DNA of 64,000 bases from Primulina eburnea (Eukaryota; Streptophyta; Magnoliopsida; Lamiales; Gesneriaceae). Each line of letters opens with the position of its first letter. Position 1 is the first letter of the stretch. The DNA lies in assembly GCF_022965805.1 (NCBI RefSeq), contig NW_027330928.1:1-64000 (forward strand), given 5' to 3'. The position numbers and the translations under genes were made by a program. The notes under the pieces were generated by a model that was not told the origin of the DNA, ran no database searches, and worked only from the letters and a program-made list of their open reading frames with translations. This document shows positions 47,368 to 58,516 of the stretch, piece by piece.

Positions 47368-47379
47368 AGGGGGGGAGAA
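47368..47379 (+). other. Element B polypurine tract
   Basis: AGGGGGGGAGAA lies directly before the 3' LTR, after the GCGGACGAAAT tail. Bases 47241-47367 are untranslated with no gene. Confidence 0.88.
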
Positions 47380-48623
47380 TGTAGTATCCCGATGCCTAAT
47401 TTGAGTTAATTATTGGATTAATTATATTTCGGTGGGATCGGAAGGACCGAACAGAGTTCGGATCGTCCGAAGCGGGTTCGGATCGTCCGAAGAGGGTTCG
47501 AATCGTCCGAAGACAGGTGTCTGGACACGTGGAAGACATGCAGAGTTCGGATCGTCCGATCAGGGTTCGGATCGTCCGAAGACAGGTGTCTGGACACGTG
47601 GAAGACATGCAGGGTTCGGATCGTCCGATAAGGGTTCGGAAGGTCCGAAGTGTACAGTGGATCGGATCGTCCGAAGTGGATCGGATCGTCCGATCGTTGT
47701 CTATAAATAGAGGCGCGAGGCTTCATTTGTTACTCGCCAATTCCGAGTGTTCCAGAGCGTTTTAGTCGTTTCTGATGGGTTTCTAGTCTTTTCCCGAGGT
47801 TTAGGCACTAGCGGGGAGCTACTGGTTTTGTAGCGGAGCTGTGCTCTAGTTGGGAGCTAGCGGCATCAGTGGGCTGACTACGGACGCAGACTTGATTCTA
47901 GGACTGATTGCTAGGATCTACTGGTTTGAGGTACGAAAGTACTATCCGAGATAGCAGGATTGAGTATGCTTTACTATGTGTTACATGTTTATATGTTGCA
48001 TTATTATCTGTCATATGATGCATGGTTTATTATGCGGCATTTGCATAATCATGTTGAGCCTGACTATTTTTGAGATAGCCTGTTGAGAGGGTGCTCAGCC
48101 CTCGTTTGTTGTGGATGGTTGGACCCCGTTGGCCGACGGTGGTCAGGTCACCGGTATATCCACAGGTTTATTTTGGTATGGGAGCCACCTCCTGGTGCGA
48201 CGGCGCAGAGTGCTACATACCTTGACGTCATTTACCTGAGCAGTATTTCGATATACCCAAATCCTGGTATCCAGTACATTTTGCATACATGCATGTCATA
48301 GTCTTGTATACTCATGCTTTCGGTGCTGAGCGTTTTATGCTCACGTCCTCGGTTTATCTCTGTTTTGGACACCCTATTCGATGGGGCAGGTCTCAGGTTG
48401 GACGGTCCAGGAGGGAGTGGACAGGGAGCTGGCAGAGGTTGACCTGTAGTTGTTGGTATTTGTTCTTGGTATTTAGTTCGATCTGGTTGTTTAAGTATTT
48501 TGTGCTTACAGATTCTATTGGATTGTATTACTGTTTTTCCGCTGTTTACCTGATTCAGTTTAAATGTTAAATTTTGCATGCTTAAGTTCTGATTAGTAGG
48601 TGATTCTGGAACGGGTCACTACA
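47380..48623 (+). repeat. Element B 3' LTR (1,244 bp)
   Basis: It has the same length as the 5' LTR with 8 differences by eye. The dyad array is at 47436-47694 and TATAAATA at 47702-47709. Both 69-bp units keep the CACGTG core here. It ends at 48623, followed by AGAAC and the second piece of the E LTR. Confidence 0.96.
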
Positions 48624-48628
48624 AGAAC

Positions 48629-50062
48629 TCTAGTGATCCCGTTGTGAATAAGACGTCACTGGCTGTCACCTACCCTACCAATCGAGGTGCTGTACGTCTT
48701 ATTCCTAGACTTCGGCCTGATCTGTATCCACGTCTACAAAGGGGCGGTGATCTTCCCCTAAGCTGAGATATCGCCGAACATCTAGTAGTCTGCTTGATCT
48801 CCAGACTGCCCTATCTTAATGCATGAATACAAAATCTGCAAACAAGCATAATGCAATGCTACACGATCTGTAAACAAAGCATAGCAAGATCTGCATACAA
48901 GTTCTATAAACCAATCTATAACAATCATAATCATATCAAGGTATGAACAATAAAACAAGTATGTGATTTTGGTTGGGAAACTCAAATGTGATCTCATTTG
49001 AGTCGTGATTCCCCAAACAAAACATGTACTATACCTTTCGTCGTAGAATCGCTGTCACGGTCGCCAATACGAATCTGAAATGGAAATGTGGATACACACT
49101 CTATCAATTTCTAATCTAAATCAACATATATCCGAGTCACTACGTGATCTCAATACATTTCGACGGCATAACAACGTAATTCTCGATACCGGTAAATCAA
49201 ATTCTCCACAGATATCAACACTATCTTATTCTCAATCATAATTCAATACAATATCCATCCAACACACAATAATTCTGTCCCAACAATTCATAAATCATAC
49301 TGAAATTCATAGGAAAGGCATATGATATCATTTTTTTGATCCGTTTACGAATATATTATCTTCATACTCACAAGAACATATCCTAGAGTTCAAATCTTAA
49401 TTCTTCTAACAACAATATCTCAATTCATGTTGAAAGTAAACAATACTTACATCACCTTGTAGCTTTGAGTGAGAGGAGTCCAAATCTATACTTAGATTTT
49501 AGTTTGGATGGATAAAAGTGACACAATCTTGATTCTAGGATGAATTCACCTTACCCCTTCTCCTAAACTTTCTCGGTGGTCTCTTCTGATGAAATGGTAA
49601 AGAAAAGCCAACTTATATATATACCTTGCATGTCTACACACACATGGCAAATCCTTTGAAGTACACGTCTCGCGCATATGCGCGGACACTACTCGCGCAT
49701 GTGCGCGAGACCTACTGTCTCGGCAGATTTAACACTCGTGCATATGCGCCACTAAACTCGCGCATATGCGCCAATGTTTCTGGACGCATTGGCGCATATG
49801 CGCCATTACTCTCGCGCACATGCGCCAATGCTACTGGCCTGCTCGCGCATGTGCGCGCCTTTCTTCGCGCATGTGCGCCGAGGCTACTTGAATTTCCATG
49901 CATATGTGCGCATTAATTTCGACCTTACTTATTCTTTTGACTATCTTTCACATCTTTATTATACATTTCCCTTTCTTTTCTAGTCCCATGAAATACATCC
50001 ACAATCATCTTAATTATCAACAAATCCATCTGATTATGATAACTAAATCTTCGAGCCTTACA
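48629..50062 (-). repeat. Element E 3' LTR, second piece
   Basis: This continues from 3854 after removal of B and matches 55428-56859. It starts on the minus strand with TGTAAGGCTCGAAG at 50062. U3 holds a palindrome array (49671-49911) and a TATATATA run at 49614-49623 downstream of it on the minus strand. Confidence 0.94.
49671..49911 (-). promoter_or_regulatory. U3 array of GCGCATATGCGC palindromes in element E (3' LTR)
   Basis: About nine copies of a 12-bp palindrome occur with centre CATATG, CATGTG or CACATG (all CANNTG E-box forms) and arms GCG/CGC. They lie immediately upstream, on the minus strand, of the TATA run at 49614-49623. The role is inferred from position. Confidence 0.75.
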
Positions 50063-50078
50063 TTTCTCCCCCTCTAAG
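50063..50078 (-). other. Element E polypurine tract
   Basis: On the minus strand CTTAGAGGGGGAGAAA directly precedes the LTR start TGTAAGG. F has the same tract at 61784-61799. Bases 50079-50161 are untranslated. Confidence 0.88.
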
Positions 50079-50161
50079 AAATGATTTCGTCCTCGAAATT
50101 GTAGATGATCAATTCAAGTACAACAAGATGCAATACAAGCAAAAGTAAACAATTACATACA

Positions 50162-53100
50162 TCATGTAAATAACTCGGGATGTTTTTGTCTCATGCTTGC
50201 TTCTGTTTCCCAAGTCGCTTCCTCAATGCCATGACGACTCCACTGAACTTTCACGAGTGGAATATTCTTTGTTCTGAGCTTCTTTTCTTTCCGATCAAGG
50301 ATCTGTATCGGTTGTTCTATATAGCTCAATGTCTGATCAAGTTCAGCTTCGTCGGGTTGAATGACATGAGAAATGTCCGGCATATATTTTCGCAACATCG
50401 ATACATGAAAGACGTCATGTATCCCGGATAGAGAAGGAGGAAGTGCAAGTCGATAAGCTCCATCGCCAATCTTCTCCAGAATCTCGTAAGGACCAATGTA
50501 TCGAGGAGATAGTTTCCCGCGTTTACCAAATCTTACAACGCCTCTGAAAGGGGAAATCTTTAGGAATACTCTGTCTCCCGCATCAAATACTAACGGTCTA
50601 CGTCTAATATTGACATACTTTGCTTGTCGATCTTGTGCTGTCTTCATCCTCTTCTGAATGAGTTTCACCTTCTCTGTCATGTCATGAATCATATCTGGCC
50701 CAAGTTCTGGTACTTCTGAAACGTCATCCCAATATAGCGGAGATCAGCACTTCTTGCCATACAAAGCTTCAAACGGTGCCATCTCGATACTCGTCTGATA
50801 GCTATTATTGTAAGAGAATTCACAAAGAGGTAGAGAATCTTGCCAACTAATGCCAAAATCTAGCACAACGGCTCTCAACATATCCTCCAATGTCTGGATA
50901 GTTCGTTCTGACTGTCCGTCTGTCTGAGGATGATAAGCAGTACTCAGGCGTAATGTCGTACCTAAGGCCTGCTGTAAACTGTGCCAGAAGTGTGAAGTGA
51001 ATCGGGGATCACGATCTGATACGATAGACTTCGGCATTCCATGCAATCTGACTACCTCTCAAATATAAATCTCCGCCATCTGATCCTGTCTATACGTCAT
51101 TCTGTATGGAATGAAACAAGCAGATTTGGTCAATCTGTCAATAATGACCCAAATTGCATCGCAGCCTTTGGATGATCGAGGTAACTTCGTCACGAAATCC
51201 ATGGAAATGTGGTCCCATTTCCATTCTGGAATAGATAAACTCTGAAGTAAACCTCCCGGCTTCTTTCTTTCAGCTTTTACCTGTTGGCAGTTCAAACATT
51301 TAGACACGAATTCTGCAATATCTGATTTCATTTGCTTCCACCAGAATTGTGTCTTCAAGTCATTGTACATCTTCCTGCCACCAGGATGGATGCTGAACCG
51401 ACTGCAGTGTGCTTCGGACAAAATCTGATGTTTCAAGTCTGGAACATCTGGCACTACAAGGCGGTTATTCACATACAGCACATAATCACGTACCTGATAT
51501 TCTGACATATGCCCTGATCTGACCATTTGAATCGATCTTTGCACATTCTGATCGGTTCGTTGAGCTTCTTTGATCCTCCTGATCAAGTCAGGTTCAACTT
51601 GGATCGTAGCAAGTCGGAGTGGCTTACTATCTGTATCAAATTCTAACCCAGACAAGCAGCATTTCACAACTAAATTATTAACACCTATCGTCGATAAGGA
51701 CAAGGCACATACCTTTCGACTCAAGGCATCTGCTGCTGCATTTGACTTTCCTGGATAATATTTGATTTCACAATCAAAATCTTTCAGCAGATCAAGCCAT
51801 CTACGCTGTCTCATGTTCAGTTCTGACTGAGAAAATAGATACTTCAGGCTTTTGTGATCGGAGTAAATCTCAAATTTCTCGCCGTAGAGACAGTGACGCC
51901 AAATCTTTAATGCAAATACGATAGCCGCCAATTCCAGATCATGAATGGGGTATCGTACTTCATGTGGCTTCAGTTGTCTCGAGGCGTATGCGACCACATG
52001 ACCTCGCTGCATAAGAACACATCCCAAACCTCTGAGAGAAGCATCACAATATACAATGAAGTCACCCGTACCTGAAGGTATCGTCAACACGGGAGCACTA
52101 GTCAGCCTTTTCTTCAGTTCTAAGAAGCTAGACTGGCACTCTTCTGACCAAACAAATGGCATATTCTTCTGTGTCAATTGTGTGATTGGCTTTGCAATAC
52201 TGGAGAAATCTTGAATAAATCTTCGGTAGTATCCTGCCAGACCCATGAAACTGCGTATTTCTGGTACCGAAGTCGGTCTTGGCCAATTGATCACAGCTTC
52301 TACTTTACTCGGATCAACAGAAATACCATCTCCAGAAATGATATGCCCCAACAATACAACGCGATTCAGCCAAAACTCACATTTTGACAATTTAGCATAC
52401 AATCTCTCATTTCTTAGTGTCTGCAACACAATTCTGAGATGGTCTGCATGGTCATTTCTGTTCTTAGAATACACCAGAATATCATCTATGAAAACGATCA
52501 CAAAATCATCTAAATACCTCTGAAACACTTGGTTCATCAAGCCCATAAATACCGCAGGAGCATTTGTTAAACCAAAAGGCATGACAATAAATTCGTAATG
52601 TCCATACCTGGTTCGAAATGCTGTCTTCGGTATATCTACATCTCGAACTCTGAGCTGATGATACCCAGAGCGAAAATCAATCTTAGAATAGACAGAAGAT
52701 CCCTGCAACTGATCAAATAGATCATCAATTCTAGGCAAAGGATATTTGTTCTTGATCGTTGCCTTATTCAGTTGCCGGTAGTCTATACACAATCGCATCG
52801 AACCGTCTTTCTTTCGCACAAACAGCGCCGGAGCGCCCCAAGGAGATACACTAGGTCTGATATATCCCTTGGCTAGAAGATCTTCTAATTGTGCTTTCAG
52901 TTCTTTTAGTTCGATGGGTGCCATCATATACGGAGTTCTCGAAATAGGGACGGTACCTGGTACAAGATCAATACTAAAATCTACCTCTCGCACCGGAGGT
53001 AATCCTGGGATTTCGTCTGGAAAAATATCTGGAAATTCCCGCACTACTGGTATATCTGCCAATGTCGGGCTCGTCTTCTGCATGTCTACAGCATAAATAA

Positions 53101-54694
53101 AGAAACCATCTGCTCTTTTTTGTAACAATCTGTTCATAGTAAGAGCCGAAATCAAGGGAATCCGAAATCTGGAACCCTTCCCGTAGAATTTCCACTCGTC
53201 TGTCATCTCGGGTCTGAATCTGACAATCTTATGGAAACAATCTACAGTGGCTCTGTACTTCGTTAGCATGTCAATACCGACTATACAATCAAAATCAGCT
53301 AGCCCCAACACTATACAATCTAGGTCAATCTCATGCCCCTCAAACTGCAGAATGCAATGTTTAACCGTAGTTACAGATATCAATCCACTTCCCAACGGAG
53401 AATTAATAGACACAACATCTAGCAAAGACTCAACAGGCAAAGAATGCAACAATGCAAATCGCTCTGAAATGAATGTATGCGATGCACCTGTATCTATCAA
53501 GATATAAGCAGGATAACCATAAAGAGAACAGTTAACTGCTATAACATCATCTGGTGCATCTTGTGCTTGCTCTTCGGTCAATGCAAACACTTGGGCCTGT
53601 TGCCTCGGAGGTTGACTAACCGTCTGACTACCTCGAGCTCTGGGTTGGGTCTGTGCTGGTGGAGGTTGAAAAGAGTGGACTGATGATGCCTGCCGCTCAA
53701 GCTGAGGTACGGACTCGGATGCTCTTCCACTATGGCCTTGCTGTACACCTCTCTGTGGACAGAATTTGGCAAAATGCCCCGGTTGCCTACAAAGGTTACA
53801 TCGGCCTGTAACTCCTTGGCATTGTTCAGTCGCATGCCTACCTCCGCAAGAATTACAGTAGACACCTGAAGTCCTTGAACTTTGATCAAAACCAGTCTGT
53901 CTTGATCCGCTGGAGCTGGACGAACTGCTCCCAGGTCGCTTAAACTGTTTCCCCTTCGCCTTCAGCTGTTCCTTTCTGCCACTGCTACTACCGCCACTAT
54001 CAAATCTTGGAGGGGGTGGAATAGTAGGTGCTGGTGGTCTCGGACTTGGAGCAACATACGGAGCACTCAGTTGCCTAAGCAATCCTGCTTCTGCTCCTTT
54101 GGCACGGTTCAATGCCTCAGCGAAATTGTTGGGTCTTCCAGTATTTACCAACGTAAAGATATCGGGATTTAAGCCGTTTATGAACTGATCTGCCACGGCT
54201 TCATCACTACCTGAAACATGAGGTGCAAAGCGAAGCAAGGAAGAAAATTTAGCGACGTACTCTTCGATGTTCAGTTGCCCTTGCCTCAAGTTTGCAAACT
54301 CAGCGCCTTTATCTTTACGGTAGGATATAGGAAAGAATCGCAGATAAAACTCTGTCTTGAACACTTTCCATGTAATCTCCGTGCCACGCTGTTCCAATGC
54401 ACTTTTCATGTTCATCCACCAATTCTTAGCCACGTCTTGCAGTTGATGGCCAATGAGTTTGACTCTTTTCTCGTCACTGTATTCGAGAGACTCAAACAAC
54501 ATCTCAATATCTTCCAACCAGCTTTCACATTCGATTTCGTTTTTAGTACCCCGTAAGGTAGGTGGTCGGAAAGACTGGAATCGTTTGAGCAATGTCTCCA
54601 TTGGCGTAGCAGTAACATCCATTGGATCCCCGGATGTGCTACCCTGTTCTGGTGCTGTGGGTCGTAGAGGCACTGCTGCTCTTCTAGGAGGCAT
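50162..54694 (-). pseudogene. Element E gag-pol with two nonsense codons
   Basis: The start is probably the ATG at 54694 ([12 protein letters not shown]), 13 codons inside the longest frame. Gag is followed by knuckles [13 protein letters not shown] and [14 protein letters not shown] (residues about 278-315), protease DTGASHTF (about 398), [11 protein letters not shown] (about 733), RNase H YCDAS (about 879), integrase finger and DFVTKLP (about 1165). A TGA at 51061-51059 replaces Arg (CGT in F) before EVVRLHG, and a second TGA at 50746-50744 replaces Arg (AGA in F) in GKKC-SPLYW. The frame is otherwise continuous to the tail ATWETEASM and HPELFT. There is no frameshift over 1,510 codons. Confidence 0.93.
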
Positions 54695-54932
54695 GTATCT
54701 GATATTCAACAAGTTAGTATACAAGCTATACAAACTGTCTTAGCCCTCCTCTGATCATTTACCTCTGATCCAAGTCTGATTCAGTCTTTACTAACACATG
54801 CTGTAATACAAGTCAGATAATCATACAACATGCAATAATGAAAGCAATAAATCATGCTAGCACATCATAAGGCAAGGAAGAAGACTCGATCTACCCCGCT
54901 CATTCTATCTTATCTCACTCTAAAGAATCTAT

Positions 54933-54945
54933 GGCTCTGATACCA
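54933..54945 (-). other. Element E primer-binding site
   Basis: On the minus strand TGGTATCAGAGCC lies five bases after the 5' LTR end: a perfect initiator-Met type site. The leader to the gag ATG (54695-54932) has no gene. Confidence 0.9.
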
Positions 54946-54950
54946 CCTGT

Positions 54951-56859
54951 TGTGGGGACCCGGGCTCTAATTCTTTTTCTTGGGATTAAATGGATCATTA
55001 TTCTAAAATGTGGGTCAATTTTTTCGCTTTTTACATCAAATCAAATGTAACTAAACAAGCATAAGTTCTTTATTTATTGTACAACATACAACAAAAGATA
55101 CATGTCTTATTCTATATACAACTAGTGTTCACTACCATCTATAAACAAAAGATAGTCCAATGCTAATAAAAGACCACTAGTCCTCTGCTGCGCCCGTGAT
55201 CTCCACGCTAACCCGATCATCTCTGTCTCGACCCAGATCCTGCCCCACCTGTTGTTATGCACACATACAGACATAACAACAGCCGGAAAACCGGTGAGAA
55301 CAAATCCCAGTATAAACATGTAACATGCATAAAACAATCTAAACATGAAACATGCTGATATGAATGTCATTCATATAAAATCATGCAATGTGAATCTAAT
55401 CATGTCTAGACTCGACTCGACTAGAACTCTAGGGATCCCGTTGTGAATAAGACGTCACTGGCTGTCACCTACCCTACCAATCGAGGTGCTGTACGTCTTA
55501 TTCCTAGACTTCGGCCTGATCTGTATCCACGTCTACAAAGGGGCGGTGATCTTCCCCTAAGCTGAGATATCGCCGAACATCTAGTAGTCTGCCTGATCTC
55601 CAGACTGCCCTATCTTAATGCATGAATACAAAATCTGCAAACAAGCATAATGCAATGCTACACGATCTGTAAACAAAGCATAGCAAGATCTGCATACAAG
55701 TTCTATAAACCAATCTATAACAATCATAATCATATCAAGGTATGAACAATAAAACAAGTATGTGATTTTGGTTAGGAAACTCAAATGTGATCGCATTTGA
55801 GTCGTGATTCCCCAAACAAAACATGTACTATACCTTTCGTCGTAGAATCGCTGTCACTGTCGCCAATACGAATCTGAAATGGAAATGTGGATACACACTC
55901 TATCAATTTCAAATCTAAATCAACATATATCCGAGTCACTATGTGATCTCAATACATTTCGACGGCATAACAACGTAATTCTCGATACCGGTAAATCAAA
56001 TTCTCCACAGATATCAACACTATCTTATTCTCAATCATAATTCAATACAATATCCATCCAACACACAATAATTCTGTCCCAACAATTCATAAATCATACT
56101 GAAATTCATAGAAAGGCATATGATATCATTTTTTTGATCCGTTTACGAATATATTATCTTCATACTCACAAGAACATATCCTAGAGTTCAAATCTTAATT
56201 CTTCTAACAACAATATCTCAATTCATGTTGAAAGTAAACAATACTTACATCACCTTGTAGCTTTGAGTGAGAGGAGTCCAAATCTATACTTAGATTTTAG
56301 TTTGGATGGATAAAAGTGACACAATCTTGATTCTAGGATGAATTCACCTTACCCCTTCTCCTAAACTTTCTCGGTGGTCTCTTCTGATGAAATGGTAAAG
56401 AAAAGCCAACTTATATATATACCTTGCATGTCTACACACACATGGCAAATCCTTTGAAGTACACGTCTCGCGCATATGCGCGGACACTACTCGCGCATGT
56501 GCGCGAGACCTACTGTCTCGGCAGATTTAACACTCGCGCATATGCGCCACTAAACTCGCGCATATGCGCCAATGTTTCTGGACGCTCCGTGCATATGCGC
56601 CATTACTCTCGCGCATATGCGCCAATGCTACTGGCCTGCTCGCGCATGTGCGCGCCTTTCTTCGCGCATGTGCGCCGAGGCTACTGGAATTTCCATGCAT
56701 ATGTGCGCATTAATTTCGACCTTACTTATTCTTTTGACTATCTTTCACATCTTTATTATACATTTCCCTTTCTTTTCTAGTCCCATGAAATACATCCACA
56801 ATCATCTTAATTATCAACAAATCCATCTGATTATGATAACTAAATCTTCGAGCCTTACA
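54951..56859 (-). repeat. Element E 5' LTR (1,909 bp)
   Basis: This is the uninterrupted LTR of E: TGTAAGGCTCGAAG at 56859 and CCCCACA at 54951 on the minus strand. It differs from the split 3' LTR at about 19 places. A TATATATA run lies at 56412-56421 and the palindrome array upstream of it. Confidence 0.94.
56469..56709 (-). promoter_or_regulatory. U3 array of GCGCATATGCGC palindromes in element E (5' LTR)
   Basis: This is the same array as 49671-49911 but with changes: one CACATG centre is CATATG here, and the unit after GGACGC is altered. The array seems to change faster than the rest of the LTR. Confidence 0.75.
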
Positions 56860-56864
56860 GACGT

Positions 56865-56901
56865 CAATTTCGCGGACGAAATTCCTCTAAGGAGGGGAGA
56901 T
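56865..56901 (+). other. Element A 3' untranslated tail and polypurine tract
   Basis: After the second GACGT copy the sequence CAATTTCGCGGACGAAATTCC and the purine tract AAGGAGGGGAGAT match the tail of D, confirming that this is the continuation of element A. Confidence 0.9.
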
Positions 56902-58516
56902 TGTAATTGCCGAGCCCGGTGTACGGTACGGTTTAAGCTTTATTGTGTTTATTGGGTTTTATGATTTAGATGTTTAGAGTTGTGTTTTGGGCCATAGTAT
57001 TATTGGTTATTGTTGTCTTGAGGTATTAGATGTTGTTGGTTGTTCGTTTCAGTGTTTCGGTTCGATTTTTTAGTTGCCTTGGTTTGTTCTTGGCAGAAGT
57101 GGTACCGCACCCGCACCCTTGCAAGGACCGCACCCGCGGTCATTTATGTTGGATTTTGATGGTTTTACCGTGAGGACACAGCACCCGCGGCAGTGTAAGC
57201 ACCGCACCCGCGGTGAGACCGCACCCGCGGTAATTGTAGCACCGCACCCGCGGTCATCGTGCATGGGAATTTTGTTGGAATGCCGTGAGCTTAGCGCACC
57301 CGCGGTGCTTGTGTGACCGCACCCGCGGTGTAAGTATGGGCGAGATATTTAGTACCTTTTTGATTGAGTTGACTTCATTTCTACCTTATCTTCTTTTCAT
57401 TTTCGAGATTTCCTCTCTAGTTCCAAGGGTTTTCTACCATTTCTTTCATTTCCTATCTTCAATCCAAGCTTCTTTTCGACGATTCGACTTGAGATCGACG
57501 TTCTCCTTGGTGTTGGGAAGCTTAGGTAAGTTTTTGGTGCGATTCTATCATGGTTTTGGATATGAGATGTTATAGGGTGATGTTATTGTTGGTTTAATGG
57601 ATTGTTTGACTTGTATTTTTGGATATAGAGTTGATATTGGTGTCATTTATGGATTATTGTTGTAGGTGGTGTACCAAGAGTATAGTTTGGAGGTGTTCTA
57701 TTGGTTTGTAAGTGGAATTTCATCTTTTTGCTCACATGATGATATATGTATTGTGTTTTAAAGGTTTCAAAGTGTTATTCCCTTCCATTGATCCATTGTT
57801 ATGTATTGATTTCATTGATTATCTATTGGAGGCATTGTATGTCTCACTATTTTTAAAAATGGAATACAAAAGATAGAGATTGCGAAACGACGGCTTTAAA
57901 TGCTATTCAGAGTTCAAATGTTTTATTGGATTGATTAATCATAGTCAGAGCATTGCATGCAATTAGTTGATCAACGACCATAGGCTTTTATCCCTCACAG
58001 TTATCGATTTATATCGATGGGATATTTGCAACCACAGACAGAGATACTATTGATATCAATCCAACGAGAGAAAAGAGAAATACCATCGTATTGCTATCTA
58101 TTGCTATTGCTATTGCTACAGTTATTGCTACAGTATTCATGTTTCAGAGTTGATGGTATTTTTGATTTCAAAGTCATGTTTTACAGAGTATACTATGTAT
58201 CATTGCTATGTAGAGTTCCACTTGCTGAGATTTATTCTCATTTCAGTTATTTTCATGTGATGCAGATCAGAGTGGAGGCCCGGGACGTTGACTGTGGATA
58301 GGGGTCATATGCATACACCGTTGGAAGGAAGATTATTTTGCAAATATTTTGGGACATGATCATAAGAATGATTGTTTTGTATTTTGTATATCATTTGAAT
58401 GATCATGTATTTATTTTGTAAACATTTTATGAAATGTATTTTGAAACTCCTTCCATATTTTAAAGAAAAATTTATTTCCGCTGCGTATTTTTATCGTTAC
58501 GGGTCAGGGTGTCACA
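56902..58516 (+). repeat. Element A 3' LTR (1,615 bp)
   Basis: Homologous to the D LTRs but clearly diverged: TGTAATTGCCGAGCC start, GGTGTCACA end, an expanded dyad array at 57103-57329, and the same AG/GTAAGT donor-like site near 57524. Open frames inside it are not supported as genes. Confidence 0.93.
57103..57329 (+). promoter_or_regulatory. Expanded U3 dyad array in element A
   Basis: About nine units related to ACCGC-ACCC-GCGGT occur, five of them perfect (57127-57140, 57201-57214, 57218-57231, 57241-57254, 57316-57329), compared with about five units in D. The number of units differs between family members. Confidence 0.72.

Larger units (their letters stand above)
3855..48623 (+). mobile_element. 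Element B: Ty3/Gypsy chromovirus inserted in the LTR of E, split by C1 and D
   Basis: Two 1,244-bp LTRs (3855-5098 and 47380-48623) begin TGTAGTATCCCG and end GGGTCACTACA. The target duplication AGAAC flanks the element at 3850-3854 and 48624-48628. Removing C1 (7075-36990) and D (38413-46114), each with one TSD copy, leaves one continuous 1,476-codon gag-pol frame with no frameshift and two nonsense codons. By eye the LTRs differ at 8 sites, so B is younger than E. Confidence 0.95.
3378..56859 (-). mobile_element. Element E: Ty3/Gypsy chromovirus on the minus strand, inserted in A and split by B
   Basis: E reads right to left: 5' LTR 54951-56859, PBS 54933-54945, gag-pol 54694-50162, polypurine tract 50063-50078, 3' LTR 50062 down to 3378. 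The 3' LTR is broken by the 44.8-kb element B. The target duplication GACGT flanks the element at 3373-3377 and 56860-56864. With B removed the LTRs are 1,911 and 1,909 bp and differ at about 19 places by eye, which makes E the oldest of the complete insertions whose two LTRs can be compared. F belongs to the same family. Confidence 0.93.
1..58516 (+). mobile_element. Element A: Ty3/Gypsy chromovirus, outermost element, split by E
   Basis: This is the outermost element of the nest. Its coding end lies at 1-3371 and its untranslated tail and 3' LTR at 56860-58516; everything between (3378-56859) is element E. The join is exact: the 5-bp target duplication GACGT occurs at 3373-3377 and again at 56860-56864, and the sequence across the join matches the corresponding part of intact element D. 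The 5' LTR, gag and protease start lie left of the window. The 3' LTR ends at 58516 in CACA and is followed directly by integrase-derived tandem repeats, so A probably inserted into that array; the flanking TTGTC at 58517-58521 would be one copy of its TSD, the other being outside the window. A and D belong to one family. Confidence 0.93.
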
